A stretch of 41,837 bases of DNA from an uncultured Lentisphaeria bacterium (GCA_903863035.1 CAIPAT010000377.1:1-41837); one strand, 5' to 3'. Shown: positions 26,293-34,851, counted from the first letter of the stretch. Made by a program: numbers and translations. The notes: generated from the letters alone by a model not told the origin.

Positions 26293-27285
26293 ATGTATTA
26301 TAAAGAAGAAAACAATCTTTTCAGGCGAAAAACTTCGATCAGCTATTATGATGTGATGGCGGTAAATTCTTATGAACCAATTTTAACCTCAATCCAATTT
26401 TTTAAATCCAAGCAGGATTTTACCTATCGGAAGCACTGTCACCCGTCCTATGAAATCGTCATTCCCAGGACCGGAGACTATAAGTGCCTGTTGAACGGAC
26501 AGGTGGTGTCAGTACAGGCCGGCGAGCTGCTGCTGGTCCAGGAAGGGGACTGGCATCAGGATATTCTGCATGTAGGAACCGAATATATAGTGATGGCATT
26601 TGTACTGAAAAGACAGGATAAATCAAATGTGAAACACCGGCTGTTCCGGGAGAATATTGACATTGCAAAGCAGAAAATTATCTTCCCAACGGAAAAATTC
26701 ATCAATGCCATATTTAACCTGCTGACCGAAGCCGGCTCCGCTGAAGAAAACAACGTCGCTGACGTGATATCCGCCAGACAGGACGCTAATTTGCCTGTTG
26801 ATATATTCTATGATTCCACATTGAAACCGCTGGTCAAGACGGGGTCCGCGGAACGCGATTATGGACTGTATTATGTGCTGGACGGTCTTTTTCAGGCTTT
26901 TTTCTGGGAAATAATTTTTCTGTTCCCGCAGGATCGATTGTCGCCGCTGTTCAACAGGAATTTAAGTGACGAGGCGCTAAAAAGCGCATTGTTCTCGCTC
27001 TTTGAAAGAAATATACATGGCAAGCTGAATGTTCCGAAAATTGCCGCGGACATGAATATGAGTGAAAGTTCGCTGGCGCATAAATGCAAACAATTTCTCG
27101 GCGAATCGCCGGCCCGTTCATTTATGCGGTATAAATTGGCAAAAGCGGAAACATACATAAACACCCCGCAGTTGACCATCAAGGAGATCAGCGACATGTT
27201 CGGTTTCGAAGACCAGTTTCATTTTTCCAAAACATTTAAACGGTTCTACGGCCGCAGTCCTGTCGCCTACAGAAAAAAAGCCTGA
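26293..27285 (+). CDS. AraC family transcriptional regulator
   Basis: The 330-residue protein has an N-terminal cupin-like sensor with RKHCHPSYEIVIPRTGDYKCLLNG and the VQEGDWHQDILHVG segment. The C-terminus carries the paired helix-turn-helix of AraC/XylS: LNVPKIAADMNMSESSLAHKCKQFLGESPARSF, then LTIKEISDMFGFEDQFHFSKTFKRFYGRSPVAYR. Such proteins activate sugar-degradation genes on binding a ligand. It is 131 bp upstream of a pseudopilin and the GH5/GH130 group, in the same direction, so it very likely controls them. The ribosome-binding site is weak and the start is accepted from the frame. Confidence 0.88.
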   Translation: MYYKEENNLFRRKTSISYYDVMAVNSYEPILTSIQFFKSKQDFTYRKHCHPSYEIVIPRTGDYKCLLNGQVVSVQAGELLLVQEGDWHQDILHVGTEYIVMAFVLKRQDKSNVKHRLFRENIDIAKQKIIFPTEKFINAIFNLLTEAGSAEENNVADVISARQDANLPVDIFYDSTLKPLVKTGSAERDYGLYYVLDGLFQAFFWEIIFLFPQDRLSPLFNRNLSDEALKSALFSLFERNIHGKLNVPKIAADMNMSESSLAHKCKQFLGESPARSFMRYKLAKAETYINTPQLTIKEISDMFGFEDQFHFSKTFKRFYGRSPVAYRKKA

Positions 27286-27416
27286 ACTGCGAACGGCGCG
27301 GATTCTCGGAATTTTTGCAGAAACAGACATATATTTACTTTTTTGAACATTCCATTTTTGCCTCTTCGGTGTTATTATCTATAAGTAACCAGTAACAACT
27401 TAAGGAGTTAATTAAA

Positions 27417-28100
27417 ATGAAACGACAACGATTATTCACACTCATAGAACTCCTCGTGGTGATCGCCATCATCGCAATTCTAGCCGGGATGCTGCTGCCG
27501 TCGCTAAACAAAGCCCGGGATAAAGCCAGAGCTATTCAATGTGCAGGGAATCTGAAGCAAATCGGCACCGCCGGATTATTATATGCAAGTTCCGAGCGCG
27601 ATTATTTTGTCCCGGTGCATAACGGCAGCGCCACCTGGTATGCCAATCCACAGTACATGCCCTATCTGAAAGTTAAAAACTACGGCGACTGGCCTGCATC
27701 GCTCATGTGCCCGAAAGCGACAAATGCATTTGCGACTAAAAACGTGATGTATTCCTACGGCATGAATTATCAGGAACTTATCTCTACCTGGGGGACAAAA
27801 TTCAGAGGCTATTTTATACCCAAAGTCAGACGCCCGTCAGGCAAGCTGGTGTTTATTGACGCCTTCGACTGGATGGTAGCATATACCGGCAGCGATCCCG
27901 GCTACACCGGCAAAGCCTACTGGCGCTTCCTGGAAGCGCCGGACGCTACTCGTGTCACCAACGCTACTAATTACCGGCACGATGGAAATAGCTCCGCCAA
28001 TGTCGCCTTTTTTGACGGCCATGTCGAAAACAAACGCTGGAACACCGTTTACGGCGCGACTGATTCATATAATATGTGGATGCCTTTGACGAAGCCGTAA
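27417..28100 (+). CDS. Pseudopilin-like protein with H-x11-DG domain
   Basis: This is the second pseudopilin in the window, 227 residues. It starts MKRQRLF with cleavage expected before Phe7 ([18 protein letters not shown]), Glu at +5, and Leu rather than Gly before the cut. The middle has [25 protein letters not shown] and a Trp/Tyr-rich globular region. The end has [19 protein letters not shown], where the His-to-DG spacing is two longer than in the other copy. AAGGAG precedes the start. It lies between an AraC regulator and secreted enzymes, as the first copy lies between a GntR/LacI-type regulator and GH18 genes. Anchor, filament or secretion adapter are all possible. Confidence 0.87.
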   Translation: MKRQRLFTLIELLVVIAIIAILAGMLLPSLNKARDKARAIQCAGNLKQIGTAGLLYASSERDYFVPVHNGSATWYANPQYMPYLKVKNYGDWPASLMCPKATNAFATKNVMYSYGMNYQELISTWGTKFRGYFIPKVRRPSGKLVFIDAFDWMVAYTGSDPGYTGKAYWRFLEAPDATRVTNATNYRHDGNSSANVAFFDGHVENKRWNTVYGATDSYNMWMPLTKP

Positions 28101-28241
28101 CGCAAATATCAGAACTGCGCGAAAGATTAATGATCTTTACAGAATGTTACGGGAGGGTTTTCTTTTGAATTCTTCGCGGCGTTTCGCGGCAATCTGCGAC
28201 ATTGCATCGCTGAACGCGAACTTTACTTTCGAAGATTTCAT

Positions 28242-28299
28242 GCAGGAATTTTTCTCAAACTCCTGGACCTTTGAGAAAACAAAAAAATGTATTTCCTGC
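28242..28299. repeat. Nested palindrome, first of two
   Basis: The outer arms GCAGGAA (28242-28248) and TTCCTGC (28293-28299) enclose the inner arms TTTTCTCAAA (28250-28259) and TTTGAGAAAA (28270-28279), with a 10-nt loop. It ends 2 bp before the next, larger palindrome. It could be an RNA processing or stability hairpin, or an arm of a small mobile element. Confidence 0.65.
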
Positions 28300-28301
28300 G
28301 A

Positions 28302-28467
28302 CTAAGGAGCCGTAAAGAAATAAACTTGACATCTTCGCGCTTCTCCCGAATGCCTTTGTGTTTGCCGGTTCGTTACATACCTTCAGGTATGCGCCTTACC
28401 GGCAATTCCCAAAATCTCTTCGGGATATTTCGCGGACTTGTCAAGTTTATTTCTTGACAGCTCCTAA
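28302..28467. repeat. Long composite inverted repeat (REP- or MITE-like)
   Basis: Matching pairs nest inward on the same axis: AGGAGC (28305-28310) with GCTCCT (28460-28465); AAGAAATAAACTTGAC (28315-28330) with its exact reverse complement at 28440-28455; TCCCGAA (28344-28350) with TTCGGGA (28419-28425); TTGCCGGT (28362-28369) with ACCGGCAA (28398-28405); and the apex CATACC-TTCA-GGTATG (28376-28391). The transcript would fold as one extended hairpin of about 160 nt. The termini read about CTWAGGAGC at both ends. No open frame is inside, so if mobile it depends on another element. Confidence 0.75.
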
Positions 28468-28558
28468 GTGCTGGATTCATGAATAACCAAAATTACCGTT
28501 CCTGATTCAATATTAAAAAAATCTCATGAAATTTTGACATAATAAAAGGAAAACAGAC

Positions 28559-29092
28559 ATGAAGAGTAAATTAATCATTACCGGAATCTGTGCCAGTCTG
28601 ATTGCGGTTATCTCCACAAGCTCGATGGCGGCGGATGTATTATTTGAAGAAAACTTCAATGCCGTCCAACTGGATAACTGGCGCAACAAAGAATCCGCCA
28701 GCATCTCCGCCGCAGAAGGAATCAACGGTTCAGCCTGTGTAAAATTCGACCTTCCTGTCGGGCAGTCAGCGCAAGGAGCGATGATTACCCTGGCTCTCGA
28801 TGTCAATAAATTCCGCGGTAAAAAAATAAAACTTGAGGCCATGATGAAAGGGCAAGGCATTACGAAGGCGGGAAAAGATTACCTCGGCCCCAAGCTGATG
28901 CTCTATTTCAAGTCGCCTGCCGGACAGGTATGGGAAGATCAGACCAAAAAATCCGGAACGTTTGACTGGGAAAAATTCACGGCGGCCGCCACTATTCCCG
29001 CAAACGCCGAAGTGCTGGAACTGGTTTTAGGCATGCAGGGATGCCAGGGGGCATTGTGGGTCGATGACATAAAAATCACCGTTGTAGAATAA
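28559..29092 (+). CDS. Secreted stand-alone carbohydrate-binding-like protein
   Basis: The 177-residue protein has a signal peptide (LIITGICASLIAVISTSSMA) and then one beta-sandwich-like domain beginning DVLFEENFN and ending WVDDIKIT. The same domain, with GPKLMLYFKSP, GTFDWEKFTAAATIP and LVLGMQGCQG blocks, forms the N-terminus of the next GH5 gene (GPKLMIHLKSP, GTYDWQKFTTF, LVLGLQGCTG) and a weaker form of it in the one after. In this gene there is nothing else. It resembles galactose-binding-like carbohydrate modules of the CBM4/9 type, but the CBM family is not certain. It lies 38 bp before the GH5 gene in the same transcript and could capture polysaccharide. Confidence 0.75.
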   Translation: MKSKLIITGICASLIAVISTSSMAADVLFEENFNAVQLDNWRNKESASISAAEGINGSACVKFDLPVGQSAQGAMITLALDVNKFRGKKIKLEAMMKGQGITKAGKDYLGPKLMLYFKSPAGQVWEDQTKKSGTFDWEKFTAAATIPANAEVLELVLGMQGCQGALWVDDIKITVVE

Positions 29093-29130
29093 AACAAAAA
29101 CGGCATAGCTTAAAACGTAAAAGGTAAACA

Positions 29131-30732
29131 ATGATTATCAGAAAAAAATTTAGACCTGTTCTGGCTGCTGCGGCCTTAATTGTGCCGCAATTTCTCGTCA
29201 TGGCGGCGGAAGAACAGGCGGAAATTCTTTTTCAGGAGAATTTTGCAAATACCGATTCAGTAAAAAAATGGACTTCATGTCCCGGTATGAAATATATCCA
29301 TGACGGCGGCCCGAACGGTTCCGGCTGTGTTAAATTCAGTTACAACACGCTGCAAAACAGTCTCTCAAGCATACAACTGGACTTGAAAAAAGCCAGATGT
29401 CGAGGGCTGATACTGGAAGCCATGATGAAAAGCGACAATCTGAGCAAACCGAAATTTGATTATCTCGGTCCCAAGCTGATGATTCATCTAAAATCACCTT
29501 ATTCGGAAGTATGGCAGGATCAAAGCAAACGGTACGGCACTTATGACTGGCAGAAGTTTACCACCTTTATCCGGGTCCCGGCCAATGCTGAAAAGCTCGA
29601 CCTCGTGCTCGGACTGCAGGGCTGTACCGGCAGTGTGTCCGTTGCCGCCATCAAAATCACCATGATCCCGGAAACCGAAAATTACTCCGTGCCCGCAGCA
29701 GAGTCAGCGCCGCTCCGGAAGACCACGAAATATCGCGGCGTCATGAGCGGCGCTGCGCTCGGAGATGCTGATATTATGGAACTTGGCCAGGTCTGGCATG
29801 CCAATCTGATGCGATTTCAGCTCAGCAATCCGCAACGGCGGAATTTGACCACTCCGGAATTGCTAAACGCATGGCTGGACGAGGAACTCGCCCGGCTCGA
29901 TAAAGTTCTGCCGCTATGCCGCAAATACGGAGTAAGGATACTGATTGATCTGCACTCCGGACCCGGCATGTCTCAGGACGAACTGCTGCATAATGAGTTG
30001 AGCTGGACTATCGCAAGCCAGAATATGCTCGTCGCCGCCTGGGAGAAGATGGCCGCCCGCTATAAAGACAATCCGGATATCTGGGGATACGACATACTCA
30101 ATGAACCGCGCGAAAACAACTACATCTACCAGCCTGGCGGCGCACTGGACTGGAACCGGCTGGCCGAGCGCGTCGCCAAAGCCATCCGGGCCGTTGACCC
30201 GGTCAAACCGGTTATCATTGAACCGGCGATGTGGGGCAGTCCGGCCGGACTGGAAGCATTCAAACCGGTTAATGTTTCGAATGTGATTTACAGCATTCAT
30301 TTCTACGGTCCTGGCGAATTTACTCATCAGGGCGTCCATGGCCGCCCCGCCGGCATCAATTATCCCGGCATGATCGGCGGCAAAAAATGGGACAAGGAGG
30401 AACTCCGCAAAGCGCTGGCTCCGGTGCGCGAATTTCAGCAGAAATATCAGGTCCCGGTTTATATCGGTGAGTTCAGCGTCGCCCGCTGGGCTCCAGGCGG
30501 TGAACTTTGGCTGAAAGATGTCATTGACATCTTCGAAGAGTACGGCTGGGACTGGACTTATCATGCGTTCCGCGAATACCATGGCTGGAGCGTCGAGCAT
30601 GGAGAAAGCCAGTCTGATAATTCTCTGAAAAAGACCACACCGCGCAAGGAAGTGTTGTTGAATTATTTCAGCCGGAATATCCCTGTGACTCAGAAAACAG
30701 GCACAGATCCTTTGTCAGATATCAGCCGATAG
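29131..30732 (+). CDS. Secreted GH5 glycosidase with N-terminal binding domain
   Basis: The 533-residue protein has a signal peptide (FRPVLAAAALIVPQFLVMAA), a binding-like domain (about 31-180) and a GH5 barrel (about 200-515). The catalytic acid/base is E325 in YDILNEPRENN and the nucleophile E447 in VYIGEFSVARW. LIDLHSGPG keeps the conserved GH5 His, and SIHFYGPGEFTHQG supplies the substrate-site HFY. GH5 includes endo-glucanases and endo-mannanases. The nearby GH130 favours mannan-type substrate, but the linkage is not proven. It is a tandem paralogue of the next gene and shares the C-terminal block FREYHGWSVEHG and SDNSLKKTTPRKEVLLNYF. Confidence 0.9.
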   Translation: MIIRKKFRPVLAAAALIVPQFLVMAAEEQAEILFQENFANTDSVKKWTSCPGMKYIHDGGPNGSGCVKFSYNTLQNSLSSIQLDLKKARCRGLILEAMMKSDNLSKPKFDYLGPKLMIHLKSPYSEVWQDQSKRYGTYDWQKFTTFIRVPANAEKLDLVLGLQGCTGSVSVAAIKITMIPETENYSVPAAESAPLRKTTKYRGVMSGAALGDADIMELGQVWHANLMRFQLSNPQRRNLTTPELLNAWLDEELARLDKVLPLCRKYGVRILIDLHSGPGMSQDELLHNELSWTIASQNMLVAAWEKMAARYKDNPDIWGYDILNEPRENNYIYQPGGALDWNRLAERVAKAIRAVDPVKPVIIEPAMWGSPAGLEAFKPVNVSNVIYSIHFYGPGEFTHQGVHGRPAGINYPGMIGGKKWDKEELRKALAPVREFQQKYQVPVYIGEFSVARWAPGGELWLKDVIDIFEEYGWDWTYHAFREYHGWSVEHGESQSDNSLKKTTPRKEVLLNYFSRNIPVTQKTGTDPLSDISR

Positions 30733-30782
30733 ATATAATAATTTGAAAGCTTCACCGGTACAAGAAAGAAGAAATGTAAAAA

Positions 30783-32357
30783 ATGTTGAAAGAAATACTT
30801 GCGACCTTAGGAATTCTCAGCGGAGCTTCATTTCTCAGTGGAGCTTCGCCAAATGTACTTTTTGAGGAACATTTCGACAATCCTGAATCCATAAATGCCT
30901 GGCAGGCAAAAGGTGGCGGCGCAGCTTACGACCCGGAGCTGAAGGCTGTAAAATTTACTTCGGTCAAGCCCGGCGAAGACTATCTGATATTCCATCTGGA
31001 TGAAAATAAATTACGCGGCAGAAGAATTCAGTTTGAGGCAATGGTCAGAGGAAAAGATTTAAGCCAGTCTGCGACTGTTTATTTCAATTCAAAACTTAAA
31101 ATATCATTTGATTCGAACTCCGGGTGTGAACGTAATCCCGAGCCCATACGCAAGAGCGGAACGTATGACTGGCGGAAAGCATCGAGAGTCTTTTTTATCC
31201 CTGAAGATGCTTCAAATATAAAAATTACGCTAGGCCTTCAGGATATCACCGGCACATACTGGGTTAAAAATTTGCGTATCCTGGAGTTGCCGGTTTATCC
31301 TGGACAACCTTATACCCCGTCGCCGGAACCGCTTCAGCAAAATCCCAAATACCGGGGAATAGACACCGCAATCCGCGCCTGGACAGAACAGCACTTTATT
31401 GATTTGAAAAAATGGAATGTCAATATCATTCGCTACCAGATGCTGCCTTATGGCAAATCGATCAACACACGGGAAAAGTTCTCAGCCTGGATCGAGCTCG
31501 AGATGAAAAATATTGACGCCTTTCTTGTGCTGGCCGGAAAGTATGGCATGAGAGCAGTTCTTGACCTTCAGATTGGACCTGGAATGGATAATTTCGAGCT
31601 CGGCAGCAACAAAATGAGCTGGGATATAAAAGATCAGGATCTGCTGGTCGAAATATGGCGCAGAATGGCGGGGCATTATAAGGGGAATCGCACGGTATAT
31701 GCCTATGACATTCTGAATGAACCTCGCGAAGAAGATTTTGTTTATGATCCGGACGGAGGTGTAGAATGGCAGTTGCTCGTCGAAAAAGTTATTGAGGCCA
31801 TCCGTAAAATAGACCCCGACACCACGATAATTGTCGAGGCAACTTCATGGTCTAACCCGCAGGGGTTTCTAAATCTCAAGCCGGTCAACGGCAGGAATCT
31901 GATCTACAGTCCGCATTTTTACTCGCCGCATATTTATACGCATCAAGGCATCCGCGATTATAAGCAGAGATTCAAATATCCGGGAAATATAGGCAATGAG
32001 TATTGGGACAAGGAGCGTCTGCGTAAAGAATTGGAACCTGTAATTGTGTTTCAGAAAAAATACAATGTTCCAATATATATCGGCGAGTTCAGTGCAGTCC
32101 GCTGGGCTGAAGGCGCAGATCAGTGGCTTAACGACATTATTGATCTATTTGAAGAATATGGCTGGGACTGGTCTTATCATTCATTCCGCGAATACCATGG
32201 ATGGAGCGTCGAACACGGCCAGGACCAATCCGATAATTCACTGAAAAAGACCACCCCCCGCAAGGAAGTGTTGTTGAATTATTTCAAACTGAACGTACAG
32301 CCGGACAACGGTCAAAAGACTGACTCCGGAACATTATCGAAAAAGTCAAAACAGTAA
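30783..32357 (+). CDS. Secreted GH5 glycosidase, second copy with DLQ variant
   Basis: The 524-residue protein has a signal peptide, an N-terminal binding-like domain (about 25-170) and a GH5 barrel. Catalytic residues are present: E313 in YDILNEPREED and E435 in IYIGEFSAVRW. The usual DLH in the third strand reads DLQIGPG, so the His found in the first copy is replaced by Gln; HFY remains in SPHFYSPHIY. The active site may therefore have altered specificity or pH dependence. It lies 50 bp downstream of the first GH5 and 17 bp upstream of an SGNH-like gene, in one apparent operon. The sequence has diverged strongly outside the shared C-terminal blocks, so the duplication is old. Confidence 0.88.
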   Translation: MLKEILATLGILSGASFLSGASPNVLFEEHFDNPESINAWQAKGGGAAYDPELKAVKFTSVKPGEDYLIFHLDENKLRGRRIQFEAMVRGKDLSQSATVYFNSKLKISFDSNSGCERNPEPIRKSGTYDWRKASRVFFIPEDASNIKITLGLQDITGTYWVKNLRILELPVYPGQPYTPSPEPLQQNPKYRGIDTAIRAWTEQHFIDLKKWNVNIIRYQMLPYGKSINTREKFSAWIELEMKNIDAFLVLAGKYGMRAVLDLQIGPGMDNFELGSNKMSWDIKDQDLLVEIWRRMAGHYKGNRTVYAYDILNEPREEDFVYDPDGGVEWQLLVEKVIEAIRKIDPDTTIIVEATSWSNPQGFLNLKPVNGRNLIYSPHFYSPHIYTHQGIRDYKQRFKYPGNIGNEYWDKERLRKELEPVIVFQKKYNVPIYIGEFSAVRWAEGADQWLNDIIDLFEEYGWDWSYHSFREYHGWSVEHGQDQSDNSLKKTTPRKEVLLNYFKLNVQPDNGQKTDSGTLSKKSKQ

Positions 32358-32374
32358 AAGCAAATCGAGATAAA

Positions 32375-33010
32375 ATGAAACTTTGTCTGACAGCATTTAC
32401 AGCAATAATACTCGCCGGAAATGTTTTCGGGCAGTATATTAATGAACTTCTGATTATCGGTGACGGTTTGACCAAAACCGCGCCAATGCCGGAACTCGGC
32501 TGGAATTCCAACTGGGGCATGGCCGCCACCAGTGAGAATAATGACTATGCGCACCGGCTTTTCGCTCTGGTCAAGACCGCTTCGCCGGATGTCAGACTGA
32601 CGCTTGATAATATCATGTATGAAGATACCATGACCGGCTGGGTCCATCTTGTTCCCAATTCCGCCGATGTGATTATCATTCAACTGGGAGACAACTATCA
32701 GGGCGGTATTTCATCGGAAGAATATCAGAAAGCTTACCGGCAGATGATTGAGGAACTTCGCGGAGGCTCCGCTAAAACCGTAATCTGTATCGGCCCGTGG
32801 AGCAACGGCAGGATCGAACCTTACATTGCCGGAGCGGCGCAGGCGGCGGAGGCTAAATTCGTCAGTCTGCGCGAAATTGCGCAAGATCCGGCTAATCTTG
32901 CCTCGGCTGACGGGGTTTATCCCAAACTTGCCGCCCGGCCCGGCAATCGCGGCATGAAGCTGATTGCGGAAGCCGTCTGGAATGCGTTATCGGAAAAATC
33001 ATCAAAATAG
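32375..33010 (+). CDS. SGNH-like secreted protein, probable pseudoenzyme
   Basis: The 211-residue protein has a signal peptide (LCLTAFTAIILAGNVFG). It is a close relative of the next gene: the block GW(N)xxWGMAATS, an ADVIIIQLGDN segment (block III Gly-x-Asn) and RPGNRGMKLIAEAVW at the end all line up. In this copy the nucleophile position reads IGDGLT (G31 instead of Ser) and the His position reads ARPGNRG (R188 instead of His). Both catalytic residues of an SGNH esterase are thus lost, so hydrolysis is unlikely. It may bind substrate or regulate its partner. It follows the GH5 genes with 17-bp spacing. Confidence 0.7.
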   Translation: MKLCLTAFTAIILAGNVFGQYINELLIIGDGLTKTAPMPELGWNSNWGMAATSENNDYAHRLFALVKTASPDVRLTLDNIMYEDTMTGWVHLVPNSADVIIIQLGDNYQGGISSEEYQKAYRQMIEELRGGSAKTVICIGPWSNGRIEPYIAGAAQAAEAKFVSLREIAQDPANLASADGVYPKLAARPGNRGMKLIAEAVWNALSEKSSK

Positions 33011-33028
33011 CCATAAGGAGATTGAAAG

Positions 33029-33706
33029 ATGTTAAAAAAGTATTGGTTAACAGCAGCACTGGTGATCGGCCTCAGCGGTCTCAGCGTCATTGCCGGAGAA
33101 ATCAAGGAAGTCGTGATTATCGGTAACAGTATCCGGCAGCACGGCAAAGCGCCGCAGATCGGCTGGAACTATGACTGGGGCATGGCAGCGACCAGCCAGG
33201 ACAAGGATTATGTTCACGTTCTGTATAAGAAAATATGTGATAAGCTTGCTAAAACACAAAAGAACGCGCCGAAGCTTTCGCTGCCTGGCGGCGTGGTGGA
33301 GAAAGATTTTTCGAAGTGGGATCCTGGCGTTACTAAAAATGCCGACATTATTATTGTTCAACTCGGGGATAACTTCCGTAATCCGCTGACTGAAGAGAAA
33401 CTGCAGAAACCATATGAAGCAATGCTCAAGGATTTAAAAGGCGACCGCAATCCAGTTATAATCTGCGTTTCCAACTGGGGCGGCGGCAAGATGTCAGAGT
33501 TGATCAGTGAAGCCGCAAAGAATCAGGGCGCTAAGTTTGTTCCGCTTGAAAAATTGGCGGCCGACCCCTTGAATAAAGCCAAGAGCGAAGGGCGCTTCTC
33601 TCATGGCGGAGTGAACTGGCATCCCGGCGACCGCGGAATGGAAGCGATTGCCAACGCGATTTGGGTTGTGCTTGAGCCTGAACTGGACAAGTCGGCTAGT
33701 AAATAA
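33029..33706 (+). CDS. SGNH-type secreted esterase candidate
   Basis: The 225-residue protein has a signal peptide (LTAALVIGLSGLSVIAG). It has IIGNSIRQHG with the Ser at 34, an LGDNFRN block with Asn115, and NWHPGDRGMEAIANAIW with H198, as expected for SGNH/GDSL hydrolases. The acid three residues before the His is Val, not Asp, so a Ser-His dyad or another acid would be needed. Such enzymes in polysaccharide loci often remove acetyl groups from the backbone, and that would fit here. It lies 18 bp after its degenerate paralogue. Function as a deacetylase is inference from the position between GH5 and GH130. Confidence 0.72.
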   Translation: MLKKYWLTAALVIGLSGLSVIAGEIKEVVIIGNSIRQHGKAPQIGWNYDWGMAATSQDKDYVHVLYKKICDKLAKTQKNAPKLSLPGGVVEKDFSKWDPGVTKNADIIIVQLGDNFRNPLTEEKLQKPYEAMLKDLKGDRNPVIICVSNWGGGKMSELISEAAKNQGAKFVPLEKLAADPLNKAKSEGRFSHGGVNWHPGDRGMEAIANAIWVVLEPELDKSASK

Positions 33707-33750
33707 AAGTTCCCCGCGGGTTTAAAACTATTAAATGAGAGATTATTACT

Positions 33751-34797
33751 ATGAATTCAATTCTTAAAAAATCGCAGTACAATCCATTGATCAAGCCGTC
33801 AATGGTGCCGTTTGAGTCAACGCAAACCTACAATGCCGGAATCACCCGGTTTAAAGGTAAATACGTCATGCTGTTCCGGAATGATTACAACTTTACCAAA
33901 GCAGACATGCAGCGCCTCGGCGGGGAAGCTTTTAAGCTGCAAAAAATCAATCTGGGACTGGCGGTAAGCGATGACGGCATTAAATGGCAAATCAGACCGG
34001 AGCCGGTGCTGCCGGTTCCGTTGACGGGAGAAATGTCAAAGGTGTACGACCCGCGGCTCACCGTCATCGACGGCAGATGTTATCTCTGTTTCGCCGCCGA
34101 TACCCGTCACGGCATTTGCGGGGGGATTGCCGTGACTGACGATATGGAAAAATTCGAACTGCTGTCGCTGTCCGTCCCGGATAACCGCAATATGGTGCTG
34201 TTCCCGGAAAAAGTCAACGGCATGTTTGTGCGCCTGGAACGGCCGTTTTCGATTTACGGACGCGGTGCGCCGGAAGCCTTTGACATCTGGATATCCGAAT
34301 CGCCGGACTGTAAATTCTGGGGTCGCAGCCGGCTGCTGCTGGGTTCTGAAAAAGTGCCGTTCTGCAACTGCAAGATCGGCCCGGCGGCCCCGCCGGTCAA
34401 AACCCATGCGGGATGGCTCACCACCTTCCACGCCGTCTGGAAACACACTGACAAGGAACTGTTAAGCTGGCATGGCGGCTGGAACAAGGAATACTTCGGC
34501 GGACTGATGCTGCTGGATCTGCACGATCCGTCAAAGATCATCGGGATGTATAATCAGCCGCTGCTTGCGCCGTCAGAGGATTACGAATTAGACGGCATGC
34601 GCGGCAGCGTGATTTTCCCCGGCGGCATGATCCTGGAAGACTCCGGCGAAGTAAAAATCTATTACGGTGCCGCCGACACGGTCGAATGTCTGGCGACGGC
34701 CCATGTTGACGACCTGCTGAAACTGTGCGGCGTCTCTACCCGTCATGCATCCAGCTGCAAGATGCAATCGGCGAAACGCGAACTCGTGCCGGGATGA
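33751..34797 (+). CDS. GH130 beta-mannoside phosphorylase or hydrolase
   Basis: The 348-residue protein has the GH130 five-bladed propeller pattern: KSQYNPLIKPS start, YNAGITRFKGKYVMLFRND, SDDGIKWQ, and VYDPRLTVIDGRCYLCF, in which D100 matches the catalytic Asp region. WHGGWNKEYFGGLMLLDL and GSVIFPGGMILE complete the fold. The family cleaves beta-mannosides, mostly by phosphorolysis, releasing mannose-1-phosphate. There is no signal peptide, so it acts in the cytoplasm on imported disaccharides or oligosaccharides. It ends the run AraC-pseudopilin-binding protein-GH5-GH5-SGNH-SGNH-GH130. Whether it phosphorylates or hydrolyses, and which mannoside it prefers, cannot be read from the sequence. 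Confidence 0.88.
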   Translation: MNSILKKSQYNPLIKPSMVPFESTQTYNAGITRFKGKYVMLFRNDYNFTKADMQRLGGEAFKLQKINLGLAVSDDGIKWQIRPEPVLPVPLTGEMSKVYDPRLTVIDGRCYLCFAADTRHGICGGIAVTDDMEKFELLSLSVPDNRNMVLFPEKVNGMFVRLERPFSIYGRGAPEAFDIWISESPDCKFWGRSRLLLGSEKVPFCNCKIGPAAPPVKTHAGWLTTFHAVWKHTDKELLSWHGGWNKEYFGGLMLLDLHDPSKIIGMYNQPLLAPSEDYELDGMRGSVIFPGGMILEDSGEVKIYYGAADTVECLATAHVDDLLKLCGVSTRHASSCKMQSAKRELVPG

Positions 34798-34851
34798 TTT
34801 TGCCGGTCATGATATTTGCAAATATGTTAAACAGAAAATGCATAGTCTGAT

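Larger units (their letters stand above)
28101..28558. other. Intergenic region with two stacked palindromes
   Basis: This gap of 458 bases between the pseudopilin and the binding-protein gene has no gene. Most of it is two adjacent inverted-repeat structures, given separately at 28242-28299 and 28302-28467. The rest is a short leader with AAAGGAAAA before the next start codon. Confidence 0.6.

Noticed and set aside
28302..28467. Composite palindrome as a CRISPR or riboswitch
   Set aside because: There are no regularly spaced repeats, and its symmetry is palindromic. No known ligand-binding motif is visible.
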